DNA of 64,000 nucleotides, taken from the NCBI GenBank assembly GCA_016630905.1, contig WBMQ01000001.1:2232001-2296000 (forward strand). The letters run 5' to 3'. The notes under the pieces are model-generated. The model did no database searches and was not told where the DNA came from. It worked only from the letters and a program-made list of their open reading frames with translations. The stretch is from Capillidium heterosporum. Lineage: Eukaryota; Entomophthoromycota; Entomophthoromycetes; Entomophthorales; Capillidiaceae. This document shows positions 33,540 through 45,588 of this stretch, piece after piece (within the stretch, counting starts at the first letter, position 1; every line of letters begins with the position of its first letter). A program made the translations under genes and the position numbers.

Positions 33540-34240
33540 CTTCGGTTACAAACCGGTATCTCCTTAATCAACTTTATCAACTACTTGGTCGTCATCTTTT
33601 TTTATAATCTGACATCGCCTGGCTCTGCTTGTAACTTCCTAGGTTTCTATGGATAATTTTATAAACAAGTCTATTACTTTTTGAATATAGCTATTGCTAT
33701 CAATCTGCAGTTGGTCTTCCTATAGCAGAAGAAGTTTAGCTCCAAGTAAAAGTATATTTACTGGTTGATGTTGGTCTTATTATCCTTGCTACTATCAATA
33801 TCATCTTACGGTAAGTATAAAGTTTTCAATTTCCAAACTGACTTTAGCTTAGCTCTAAGAATTTTCGGTCACAACGGTGTCAAAACCTGTTTGTTGGCCA
33901 AAAATGCCTCCAATAAGGATATGTTGCTATATTATTGATCAATATTATAACCATAAAAAACATGCTTCACTGCTTCATAATCTCCATGTTGATAATAATA
34001 GTTATATATTCGGAGTTTGATGTAGTCAAGGCTTTCCATCACAAACCGGATGATAAGCATATGGGCTCATGACACAGCTTCAGCTTCAAAAAGTATTTGG
34101 AAAGGTTGATCTTTCGGATGTAGATAGGATTTTTAATTACTAAATTTCATTTTACTTTTAGTTCGATATACCACATTATTTGTATCGTCACACTATCTGG
34201 AAACGCTATAGTGTACCTACTCATCATCATAGCTAGTTGT
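33540..34240 (+). pseudogene. Decayed seven-transmembrane receptor gene, possibly Git3/Gpr1 type
   Basis: One frame gives successive hydrophobic helices: TGISLINFINYLVVIFF, then SPGSACNFLGFYG, VYYFLNIAIAINLQLVFL and YIYWLMLVLLSLLLSISS. After a 40-50 nt intron with a GTAAGT donor, it continues ALRIFGHNGVKTC, and further on FIISMLIIIVIYSEFD, YHIICIVTLSGN and AIVYLLIIIAS. The order and the Cys before helix 3 resemble fungal glucose/cAMP-pathway GPCRs. The frame is interrupted by several TAA, TAG and TGA codons, most explicable as C-to-T changes in CAA, CAG or CGA. No clear start. Family assignment is tentative. Confidence 0.4.
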
Positions 34241-35227
34241 GATTCGGACTAATTGATTACTTAAGCTATTATCTGTAACAGTAAGTTTATAATTTAAACT
34301 CGTACCAAGCTGTTTTAGCCCTTACTGGCATCATGAACTTATCACCTTCAGCTTGGATCATACCTTCCACAACGCTATCTTCCAATGTTACCAGGGTTTA
34401 AAGGATACATGAATGCTAGGAATTTGACATCAAGTAGAACTTCAATATATAATACTGTATTTTTAGAGTCAGTATTAGCTTATTTAATTCAACTTTTCGA
34501 TACTGACAATAAAACTTTGGATTCAGATAGTGAGGCCTATTGAAGGATTTCAATAAAGTGATTATAGAGAAGACTGAAATTTTAATTTTATTAAATGATA
34601 TATATTTCAGAATACTATGCTAATACTGATGATTTTTGATAGTAAAGCATTGAGTACAATAAATGTGATTTAAATTTATTACGTTACTGTTTAAGAAAAC
34701 ATTAGTAACAATTGAAATTTTCATATAGTTTATTATTTAAGACTTTTGAATTCTATTCAAAATTTCATATCTAGTTTATCAAATTGAATCTATTATTTAA
34801 GATGCAAGTTTCTAAATATTAGCATGAAAAGTGTACTATCAACTTTGAACAAATATTGACTTGTACAAGAAAATCATAAAGACACCCATCATCCACCTTG
34901 TAACACTTATGCACTAAAATACTATACTATAGTGATACTATATATCTTCAAATACCAACTAGTTAGTATTTTCAGATTCCACCTATCTATAATGTCTTTT
35001 AAAGCTCGTACATGTAGATATCAAAATAGAAAAGCTGTTGCTAAGCTTGGGGAGTGAATTTGCTCGTTAAAATCCATCAAATCAGGCCTTCTAAATCCTA
35101 CACCTCAATAAAAGATAGTGATTGAGGTACTCTTACACCTAGCTAAAGTCTACCAACACGAAGATAAAAAAAGAAATTTATTACAACTTTACACCAACAC
35201 TAAAGATGGCATAAGGAAACTTTGGAT

Positions 35228-38200
35228 TTAAATGAGATACTGCTTGACGAAACTGATGCTGGCCAAATTGAACGGCAACTTAGGTCCCAATATAACCGGC
35301 ACAATAACTACCGCCAACAAAGCGACCTCTACCACCAAGAACAGTATCAGATATCCGACGTATCTACGATTCCTCTGCTTTAGAACCTTGATCGAGTAGA
35401 TAGGTTTGCGCAGCTGCTGGCTAGGTCGTAACCAGAACAGCATGACCGAATGCCATCGATCAATCAAAGGTATCAATGTAAAAGGGAAGAGTACTAACAT
35501 GATGAAGTGGCCTAAGATGAAGTCGGTAGCGAAGAACGACAGCTCAATAACCTTACAGAAGAACTCACGTATAGGTTGGGAGATAGCATGTAGACCTAGA
35601 TCTCGCCCAGTCCATCGCCCCGTCCACCAAGCCATGTTAGTACCATCGGACAGGACTTCACGCGTAACTAAAACCAAGATGACCTGAAAAATGGCCGCGC
35701 TGCACGAAAATCGCTGCAACCATGCACAACAAAGCATAGCCGAAATTCCACTTCTCGAGGGCAAGTACCAGTAAGAATATGACCAGGATGTTGATTACAG
35801 CCCAGGCGTGAGCTATAGCAGCCATGATGGCTCCAAACTTCTTGAAGCATAACGAGGCCAGCGGACCTACGATCAACGATATGGGGAAGAATATGAGGAG
35901 GATGCCGGCATTCAAGAGGACTGGACCTAGAGCGGCAACTAAAGCTCTATAAATACCGTTGCGTCGACCTGACATACTACCTAGATAGGCGTAGATGATG
36001 ATGAATAAAGCAGCGGCAATTATGGGGAATATCAACTGCGGGAAGAGGATGACCATCTTGTGGGCACGAGGTGGAGGAGCGTGGATGGTATCGGTCTGAC
36101 CCAACTTCCTACGCTTGAACCCGGTGATTCTAGTACGTAGTAGTCTACAATGAGCGACCCAAGAGTTCTTGGTGGAGTCGACGTTCCCCGTCGACAGCCA
36201 CTTCAAAAACTCACCATAGTCCAAGATGAAGTCAACTGGGGAGAACTGGTGGGGGTTAAAGAGGAAGGGAGCGATACATAATGATAGTGCGACAATCCAA
36301 AAATAGATGTAGTAGGGAATCCAAAAGAAGATGGAGGCGAACAGGATCATCAGTAAGATACGTATCCCCGAGTAGATGGACGAGGAGGCGAACTGAGAGT
36401 ACAAAGTGGCGAAAGGTAAGCGTGTAGTTGCGAACCCACGACCGGTGGCTATGTAGTGGGCCCCACCATAACTCAAGTTGTTTAACAAGGAGGCAGCGTA
36501 GATCTGGTTGACAAAGATCTCGAATATAGGTGAGAACGACAAGAAGTGTTTGCCTAACCGAGCTAATGTTCTAGTAAAACCTTGCTCACTGAATACTTGG
36601 AGGAAGAGGGGGAGGTAGGATATGGCAAACACGATGAAGATGGATATTATAGTCGATCCGACCCAGGATTCGATGGGAGCGATGTTGAAACAGCCGTCTG
36701 GTTTGGGTATAGCATCAGGGTCCTTGTTGATTTCACATAACAGTTCGGGATCAATGGTCGTGTACAGACTGCCGATGCACAGTAATGAGATCATGATGAG
36801 GTGGGTGGCTACCATGATCATGATGTTATTGACGTGGAATCCAGGGTGGGCGTAGTAGAAGGTTAGGAACCGATCCAATGGCAACTGCGTCCCTAAGTAG
36901 TACTGTTCACGGGATAGCATTTGTTCTCCCATACCAGTACCGATCTTAGTGTTGAATGATAAGACGCTGGAGAAGCCTAGATCTCTACCTTTGCCACACT
37001 GGTAGTACTCAGTATGCTTGATACGACCACCTCTTTGGAAGGCTGTCATCCCGGCGTAGATATCCTCGTTCAGGTGTAATCCCTTCTGAGCTTTGGAGAC
37101 ACCACCTCTAGTCGTCATAAATATTGTATTTAAAAAGTCGGGGTGCCCGTAGTGGAGCTTGCCACCGACTTTGGCCATTATACGTTGGGTCATCGTACCG
37201 AAGGTTTGCTCCTTACCGGCAGCTACGTCACCTAAAACACCAATGTTCTCCGAGAAAATGTACTCACGAGCACCTACAATAGCAACTGGCGGTTTGTAGT
37301 GTAAGGTAGCTTGGGATGAGTAGGGCGATATAGTTGGGTCGATGTCAAACTGCTCAAACTCGGCTAATATGTTACGCACTTTCATAGCTTCTTCCAGGTA
37401 GTTGTCTTGGTTGGCATCCACCAGTTGCAGATACTCTCCTCGAGTGAATATTACTGAATGGTTCTGGTTGTCCGACTTACCATCACCTAGGATGGGGTGG
37501 CCTGGGAGTTCGATGCAGTATCTTGGTTTAAAGGAATTATCTTCCAAGCGTTCGCAGGTTCCGTCAATAAGGCAGGAGAAGTGACGTAAGACGGGACCGT
37601 TTTCAGTCTCCTCTAAAGTATCTAAGATATAGGCAATCTGTAGGTTAGGGTAGACTTTCAATAAAAACTCGACGTCCTCCTTCTCGCTCTCATTGAACGA
37701 TGTGTACCGCTGCATTGAAATCAAGAACCTAAACTTGCGACGGACCATGTTCTCTACCTTCTGATCCAACATAGCAGGTTGACTGGAATACAACTTCACC
37801 ATGTCAGGGTTCTCTACTCGGTACAAAGTCTTGATGGCCCTTGCGTAATTCATGAATCCAGAAATAGTTCGATACAAGGTTTGAGCTCTTAAGGAAGCCC
37901 AGATTCGAGTTCGCAGGACGTACTCGGGTGAAGCCGACTTGAACCCGATAGCGTACAAGGGCAAATCGTCGATCTCCGATTTCTCATCGCTACGTTCCGA
38001 TATGGAGTCTAAAGACGGTGGCGGTTCATCTTCGGTAAATACGGCATTCTCCTCCTCCAATACCTTAGTATCCTTGACGAAGTTGGCCCATTCGAACCCA
38101 TGTAGAGATTTCAGGTACTCGAGTAAGGTAACTCTTGCGTTTCGGTTATCTTCACGAATAATTTCCCGCAGCGAAAGAAGTATCTTCTCGCTGTAATGGG

Positions 38201-40733
38201 GAGTAAAGACGGTGAAAGAGGGCATACGGTCGATAGCAACTGGTTCAGGTAGTACAGTGGACAGTGACTGGGCGAAGAAAGATATTCTACGTTCGGCTTC
38301 CGACCCCGGTGGGAAAAACTCTGCCGAGATACTCTGGTCCTCCTGGGCTACGAAGAAGGTAGGTGGTTTTAAGGTGCGTTTACCTTCTTGCTCGCTAGGT
38401 GCCTGCTGATATAACAATCGTTGCAGATGGTCGATCGACAGTAGGTGATCCCGGTACATGGAAATGACGACCGAGTTCCAGATCTGGGAGGTTAAGAACT
38501 TGGGTTTGTATTTGATATCCATGTCACCAGTGGCCAACACCTTGGCGTGGATACGTTTGGGGAGTCTTGAGAAGATATTGCGCCATGGCGTTAGAATGGA
38601 AATACCAATATAGAAGGAGTGGGCTACCGAGAAGAAGGAATTCCAAACTACGTACCAAAAGTAGGTATCCAAGAAGAACAATACTAGATCCAGCAGGGTC
38701 ATGATGGCTAAGGTGATGTAGCCCATACGCGAACACAAAATTTTACCCAACAGGGCGTCCCGACAGTCGGATGTATCGACATTGGCCATAGCTTTAAAGG
38801 GATCCTTGAACGACAAAGTGATGTAGAAGTAAGACTCTACCAGCTTACACAGGAAGATGAGGAACCACAGGCCTATAGAGATAGCTCGATCCTTCCATTC
38901 GAGTTCGGGGAAGTTGGCGGTGAAGGAACGGTTGGTAAGACTAGCTGAACCCCCTTTCTCCTCCTTCTTACCGTTGTAGACGAACAATGAAGCCGAAGGT
39001 ACGACCACTATGACAATAGTCGTAACTACCGCGACTGCCAACTGGACTATGGACAAAGTGTAAGCTATCGCGTTGGTGCGATTGATCAGAAGTAAGTACA
39101 AGAAGGGACCTACGCATATTCCCAGCAGTATGGTAAGACACATAATGCGAAAGAGTATCTTGGAAGTAGTAACTCGACTGTAAGGTAGGAAACTCAACTC
39201 GCACAAGCTAGAGATGATGGTAATTAAACAGCCTAGACCTCCCCCTAGAGCGGTGATGGATAGCTTCATAGGGATATCCCTGGCATCTGGGGTTTTGGGG
39301 TCGTCGGTGTACCTGTCGTAAAGGAAGTTGGCGTTGGAAACCAAGTAAAAGTAGAAGGCTACAAAATGGAACACCCAAATTCGGTTGAAGTTGGTTAGGA
39401 GGTGTAGGATGGTTCTCCGTTCATAGTAGGTCTTTTGGAAAGCTTTTTTCCAGTTGACTTCACCTAACCTTAAAAATCGCTCCTCAAGTGGTAAATCCAT
39501 GAGTTTCGTTTTGTCGGGCAGCTGGATACGATCCAGGGACTCCCTAGACCAGAAGAGTTCGTTAACGTCGTCGTAACCAATGGTATCAGCGTGGTCCTTC
39601 TCTCTCTTGAAGTACTTGCCGTTGATGACCTGGTAACTTTGATCTCTAACGAAGTTATAGAGAGGTTTGACAACTTGGTTTAAGAATTCCCCCTCCGGCA
39701 TCAAGGGGGGTGCATTAGGTGAGGATAGAATGGTGGTGAAGTAGTCGTAGCTGAGCTTGTAAATGAAGCATAGGCATTCGGGCGTGTACCGCAGAGTTAA
39801 CCCTTCACCCCAGACTAATAGATAGAGAGCCACTTGGATGATCTTCTTCTCGGGGCTAAGCTTGGCCATGCGTCGTCGCCACCGCTGGTTCAACTTGGTC
39901 GATTTTTTAATTTTAGTTTGCTTTTCGTTAGACCTTTCGCTATCCTCATCGGTGTCGTAGCTACTTAATGGATGTAGGTCGTCGTTGTAGAGTCCGGTAC
40001 AGAAGATCCACTTGCGGTAGTTGGCGTAGGTTCCACCTATGTAGTCGGCATGTAAAGTCGTTAGTGCCATAGGGGCAGACATCCTACTGGCCCTCGAATC
40101 CAGCATTACCATAAGGTTCTCGTAACTGTTCTCCATGTTGTCCAGTTGGAAACCCATGATGTCCTTGAGCTTGACAAAGTAGCCGTAGATGGCTTCTGAA
40201 CTTATGACGGCACCATTCTCCAAACTCCAGGCTGGAAACGGGGGGTCGTTGGCCGGGTCAGTTAGCTCAAAGTCTTGGGTAGGTAGCTGTAAACTGTTGT
40301 TGTTCTGGGAGTTAGAGTTCCAACTTAGAGATCTTGAGGCAGTGGCTGAGGTTGACCGCAAGGTTTTTCGATTCTCGAGTCTTGCGAGGAGGGATTCGGA
40401 GGAGGGTGCGTAGTGGAAGTAACGTCCTTCATCACTGGTCCCTAGATTTAAAGACCGACTTAGGTCAAAGTCAGTGGAGCCGTTGGATTGAGGAGTACGG
40501 GTCCTATTGTTGGAGTGTTCATTTACCGAACTGTTACTTTCACCAGACTCGGACCTTGAAGAATTGGGATTGGAAGTTTTTAAATGGATATGGTTGGAAT
40601 TGGAAGGGTTGGGTAGATCTAGAGCAAAGTCGGTAGACTCTACGAATATGTCGCTGTCGAAAGGAGATTGAATGTACTCGTTATTAGTGCTTGTCAAGTT
40701 GGTTCTGGAACCGGGTGGTGGTGGGTTGGCCAT
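35228..40733 (-). CDS. FKS1: 1,3-beta-glucan synthase catalytic subunit
   Basis: An intronless gene of about 1,835 codons in two frames. The cytoplasmic FKS1 domain (VALYLLVWGEGLTLRYTPEC), an N-terminal transmembrane cluster, the large glucan synthase domain (NQNHSVIFTRGEYLQLVDA, YGHPDFLNTIFMTTRGGVSK, LNEDIYAGMTAFQRGGR, CGKGRDLGFSSVL) and the C-terminal helices are all present. It polymerises UDP-glucose into cell-wall beta-1,3-glucan with Rho1. The main frame stops at 35658 after AAIFVQR and a few shifted codons. The conserved last 145 residues (LVLVTREV, MAWWTGRW, SVMLFWLRPS) lie in the +1 frame to 35228. The N-terminal 170 residues are Ser/Asn-rich and poorly conserved, as in other Fks proteins. 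The divergent upstream spacer should hold its promoter. Confidence 0.93.
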
Positions 40734-42094
40734 AACTTACCGGTCGTCGCTTGTCAAAGTTAGATTGAAAACTAGACAAATTGAAACTTAATAAGAAATG
40801 CACAATACCTCTTTTGCTTTAAATAAAATGCTTGATATGGACGCCTATCACTTTTTCGGTTGGGTGGTGATAAGGATATATGAAAGTTAGTCGAGTCGAA
40901 GCTTAGAAGCTAAAGATAAAAGTGAACTTCGACTATTTTAAACAGTTATGCTTGAACTTGTGCTCGAACACTTCAAACTTTTAGTTGTTGGAGAGATAGC
41001 TTTTGAACTTGACGACAAAAAAGCTAGATAAAGAAAGCGCTTCCCTTATCAAAGTTAAAGGTGGGTGCTATACTGTTTGTACCTGTGGTAACTTTGTTAA
41101 GATGATATCACGGCCAACTGCAACTGAACTGTAACTTTGGACGAGTTTTGTTTTAGTAGTTACAAACTTTACCTTTATGAAAGTAAAACTGAAATTTCAT
41201 TACTAGTCAGGCTTTAAACGTAAAGATCCGCATCTTAATTGCCCAATAGCAAAGCTAGATTCGGCAATTGATTCGACTTTGAAATTTTCCTAACTTTGGT
41301 TTTATCTAGATTAGGTAGCAGCTAAATTTAACTTTTTACCATGTAGAAACTCGTAAATCCGGTTTGTAAAGGGTTGCCATTGAACTATTTTTAGCTCCAA
41401 ATTTGAACGTGAATTATCAGGAATGATAAGGCTTTTATAAACTGGATCAAGATAACCCTTCAGCTTGTAATACTGACCTAATGGCCTGCATTTCGAGGCT
41501 CATCGCCCAAAACTTGGGCTCATCTATCAGGCTATTTCTTCCGTTTACCCTACTTATTAGACATGGGCAAGGTTATAATTATGAGTTGAGACTTTTACTA
41601 GTGGTTGAAGACATGCTGTTTAAGTTTCGCTCAATTTTGATTTAAATACCTAAAGGTCCGAGAATAATAGGCTGGAAATCATTAATATAGGTTTCTACAA
41701 ACTGACTGAGTGGAGAAATTCAGAGAAATCGCTTGCAAAAGTTTTAAGCCATGTTGCTTGAATGTAGTCAGTTCAGCCTCTTTTTACTTTTGGGTTTGGC
41801 TACTAACGACATACAGTTGAGGCTTAAATTTCAAAAAGGCATATTCTTCAAGATGTTGTGTCAACTGCATTTCTTCAAATCGTAGTAAAGTAACCTAGCG
41901 TGCAAAAACTTTAGCTATGCTAGATTTTACATTTGTTCTTAACCACATGCTTTCAACGACATTCAAATTTTTTAATGTTTGGATTGGAATTATAAAAACT
42001 TCCAAGTTTGAATTCTTGGTCAGAATTTTCTGTAAGATCGGAATAAATTGGCTTTGATCCATACTTTGAAGAAAACACTTTATCTGCATGCAAG
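40734..42094. other. FKS1 upstream region
   Basis: A 1.4-kb spacer divergent between FKS1 and the small frame at 42095. No convincing gene; a 69-codon minus-strand frame at 41895-42104 is unassigned. Confidence 0.5.
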
Positions 42095-42391
42095 ATGAAC
42101 ACATATTTAGCAGCTATTAAAAGTAACCCCTCTAACTACGTAGGTATGAATACTGTAGAAGGATCAGTACGGTTGAGAGGGTTTGATTATAGTTTACATT
42201 TTTTAGTAACCGATTTCAAGCCCTATGAGAATGCTTATCTCAGCAAAAAGTACGCCTCACTCATTCCACCATCTACTTCCAACATGCCTTTATATACAAT
42301 ATCTTATGTGGTGAATTCAATAGAGGAAATGAAGAGCATCGATGTATGCATATTTGCTTTTGAAAAGCTAGAGGGAATAGAATCAATATAG
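42095..42391 (+). CDS. Hypothetical 98-residue protein
   Basis: An ATG-started frame with balanced amino-acid composition (VGMNTVEGSVRLRGFDYS, FLVTDFKPYENAYLSKKYAS). I recognise no domain. There is no signal peptide or membrane segment. It may be a real small gene or a terminal fragment of a lost one, as it borders a decayed segment. Confidence 0.35.
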   Translation: MNTYLAAIKSNPSNYVGMNTVEGSVRLRGFDYSLHFLVTDFKPYENAYLSKKYASLIPPSTSNMPLYTISYVVNSIEEMKSIDVCIFAFEKLEGIESI

Positions 42392-44495
42392 AACATAACA
42401 GAATGCCTTTAAGAATAGATAGCTATTAGGCGGTACTTGTTCGTCAGATATATCAAGACTTAAGGTTTAAAGTAGTCTTTATTATTATTTAGACCCAGGC
42501 AACTGCAATAATGAACTGATGAGATGGGATGAAATGTTGAAGGATATACATATACAAGGTTCCAAAACAATTGCATCAAAACTATTTAAATCGAATAGTA
42601 CAATTAATTTGATATTTATTGTAAAGTATAGTTTGAAAACTACTCTTGATATAAATAAAATTACTCCACCGTTTACAATCACTATAGTAACGGTACAAAA
42701 GCATGTAAAATTAATTTATAAGTATAATGTATTTCACGTCTTATAAATTTTAGACAGAAAAGTAGTTTAATATAAGTAGTATTTTCCAAATTTGATAAAC
42801 ACTGAAGGTTCAATTGTAAAATTAGTTGTTGCTATAGGTTAAGTTAACTAAGCCACACCTGCTTAACATCCCACTCTATCTGCAACCTGAAGGTACCAAC
42901 TTCTATCTTAGCTATCTACGACTGATCAATTTCCCTTCTTCCTCCTCTTCAAACTGATGCCTCACAGACCGATTGCATAAACTTTTATTCTACGAGCCAT
43001 TATCAGGATTGAGTTAGCTTGTACCCAGCATCTATAAAGAGCACAGCCTGAGCTACGATCCACGCCTATTACTCCTGGCTTTTATTCTCCTATCAAGCTG
43101 TGAAACTCCTTGATAGAGTTCATCTGTAGATTGTTCGACTTCCTCTTCATATCATATATAGTCCAGGTTCGCTTCATCTACTTTAATTAGATTATGAACT
43201 ATCTCTTAGGCTTGTACGACGGTGATATACTTATGACATGGTAGGGTTAGCCTATATCTTGCAAATCATTTCATGAACCAAATTCAAGGTGAGATAAATC
43301 CCTTTCCAGGAATCACTCATAACCAGCACGACTGACCCACCTATGACGTGATTTTAAGCTCCATTTTGATCACTAGGAGGTCCACAGATCTACGTCAGTA
43401 CCTACACCACAACAACCAACGATAGTAAAGATAAAGACATAGAGTATTGTAAAAAGTATACTTGACAATGCTTTAGGATAGTTAAATTGCCAAGTCAATT
43501 TGATGGTGTCCTAACTACGGAAACTTTCTAGGACTACTACAGCATATATTTCGTTAGTACTTGTAATAATGAAAATTGGTTTAATATTCACTGCTACAAG
43601 TCCAAGGTGCTGATAGTTTCTATTTTTTAGTTTTGCTTAACCTACCTTGCCTTTTTAGTAACATTTAAAGAGGGATACCATTTGAAATAAGATTCCTTTA
43701 ATCAAGCTCCCAGCATTGATGTGAATCTCTACTTCTATAAGGTAGGCGTATACCTCTCCACTCAAAACTAATATTCCTTAAATTACATTGTCTTTCAAGG
43801 ATATTATAAAAACTTCATCTATCATCCTATAACCTACATCCAAGAACTTCAATTCAACTCTACTCGTATTTGACATCATCATCAGTTCATCATTATTACC
43901 CCATCCAGTCTAGCCATCGTTACCAACCTGACTAAAGATCCGTACTACAACTCCAACTTCAAACAGCCAGAATAGGAAATTATAACCAATCTCCTGCTCA
44001 ATTTGAAGAAACATATCGTCAAGCAAAAGGATATCAAAGTGAAAGTAGCGGAAGGAAACCCAAAAAGAAATACAAGTAGAGTAGGAATATAGAATTCAAT
44101 CGTCCCAAGTGAAGAACTGAGTTATAGAAGGTTGATAAGATTTTAGAGCTGGAATGACTAGATAATGCAGTTTAGAATTCTTGTATAAGAATCGGTTTTG
44201 TAAATATAGATGCTATAGTTTTAGGTAATAATGTCAAATAAAATAGTTTAGCTTCCTACTATTCGTTTTATTTGGAAGTATATTGTTACTATATTAAGTT
44301 AAAGCACTTTGAACTTACCTATCTATAGTTTAAAACCTATCAAGGCTATTCTACTTCTAACTAATACCAAAATAAAATCTTTACAAATTTAAACTATAAG
44401 AGATAGTACCAACGACTAAACCAGCACTACTATAAATCTCAAAGAACTTTAAAACAAAACCATTTATTTCCCTGCTTCAAGCCAATACCTCCAAC
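42392..44495. other. 2.1-kb region with decayed coding
   Basis: No intact gene. Stretches around 42950-43300 and 43532-44092 (+) read as protein interrupted by stops. Confidence 0.5.
42950..44092 (+). pseudogene. Decayed, probably membrane-protein, gene
   Basis: Near 43060-43140 one frame reads HAYYSWLLFSYQAVKLLDRV and IVRLPLHIIY. From 43532 another reads DYYSIYFVSTCNNENWF, CYKSKVLIVSIF, FCLTYLAFLVTFKEG, FQGYYKNFIYHPITYIQEL, FIIITPSSLAIVTNLTKD and a lysine-rich tail ending at TAG (44092). Stops inside are TAG, TAA and TGA at sites compatible with C-to-T change; from 43532 to the end the frame is otherwise kept. I do not recognise the family, and the two parts may be separate genes. Confidence 0.4.
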
Positions 44496-45588
44496 CTACA
44501 ATTTAGGTTTCAACTGTACCAACATCTTGCCAAAGTTCTCCCCTTTGAACAGCTTGATAAAAGAAGTAGGCACACTCTCAATACCTTCATCAACACTCTC
44601 ACTGATCTTCAACTTGCCTTCCTTGACCAACTTAAAGCAATGATCTTCGAACTGGGGATCGGATATGCTCATAATCGGTGACAATGAAACCTTCCAACTT
44701 AATTCTCTTAGGTACGGCCAAAATGAGACTCTTCAGCCCATACATGTTGGAGTTATCGTTGCTGTACTGCGAGATCATACCACAAAGGGGGACTCTAGCA
44801 AAATCGTTACATAACGTCAATGCTATATCCAAAGTATATCCTCCAACGTTATCAAAGTAGATATCAATACCTTTAGGACACAACTCCCTCAAAGTAGTGC
44901 GTAGATCCTTAGTAGTCTTATAGTTGAAAGCAGCGTCGAATTTCAATTCCTTTACCAGGTAGTCAACTTTGGCGTCGTCACCAGCTGAACCGACAACTCT
45001 TAAACCAATAGATTTGGCCAGTTGACCTACAACCTGACCTACAGCTCCTGAAGCTCCTGAGATGAAGATAGTTTCACCAGCTTTGGGCTTGCCGATCTCG
45101 AATAAACCGACATAAGCCGTCATACCAGGCATACCTTTATAGAAATAAATAATTTATAAAAGCTATTCAATTTTACCTAGTACACTGAGGTAGTAACTCA
45201 AGGGGATACCTTCCTGCTTCACAATCTTACGTACATGTTTGGCTTTGATAACCGAGTAAGTTGAACATAAGACACTTCCCAGAACCAAATCACCTTTCTT
45301 AAATTTGTCATTTTTCGATAGGACAACTTCGGAAACACCTAAGGTATCCATAACTGAGTTGGGGATGAAGGCAGGAACGTAGGATTTTATCTTGGGGTTA
45401 CGCATCCTACCGCGCATGTATGGATCAACTGATAACAAAAGGGGCTTGATGAGGAGTTGATCTTGGGTTAGATTGAGGGTAGAAGGATCGATAATAGAAT
45501 CCTTGATGGCAAAAGTTTGGTCCAAGGTGGGTAGACCTTTGGGGATCTCCTTGTAGACTACCGATTGGTTGTTGAGTTTACTGGCCAT
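44496..45588 (-). CDS. NADPH-dependent MDR reductase (leukotriene B4 dehydrogenase/CurA-like)
   Basis: A zinc-free MDR fold. The N-terminus is FAIKDSIIDPSTLNLTQDQL and LLLSVDPYMRGRM. After a short intron near 45130-45175, MPGMTAYVGLFEIGKPKAGE leads into the NADP-binding loop ISGASGAVGQVVGQLAKSI and the family motif DIYFDNVGGYTLD. This is the alkenal/one oxidoreductase (PTGR1, CurA, YML131W) group, which reduces alpha,beta-unsaturated carbonyls. The frame stops after EGFIVTDY and a few shifted codons; the last 55-60 residues (DPQFEDHCFKLVKEGK to FKGENFGKMLVQLKPKL) lie in the +1 frame. With one base skipped, the spacing between DY and EGK is 16 residues, exactly as in homologues. Start at ATG 45588. 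Confidence 0.87.

Larger units (their letters stand above)
30600..35227. other. 4.6-kb gene desert with decayed coding remnants
   Basis: No intact gene. AT-rich sequence with scattered intron-like signals. It contains a small minus-strand frame at 31782-31997 (hydrophobic then basic), a candidate exon at 32192-32365 (+) and a receptor-like remnant at 33540-34240 (+). A frame at 31444-31641 (+) also looks protein-like (FPYLECLDFWITFF) but is unassigned. Confidence 0.55.

Noticed and set aside
36622..40636. Several plus-strand frames opposite FKS1
   Set aside because: All are antisense to conserved glucan synthase coding sequence.
33540..44092. Genetic code with TAA/TAG read as Gln, to explain interrupted frames
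   Set aside because: Intact genes here end at conserved positions with TAA, TAG and TGA (for example ELA1, VID27 and the lyase all end at TAG), so the interrupted frames are pseudogenes.
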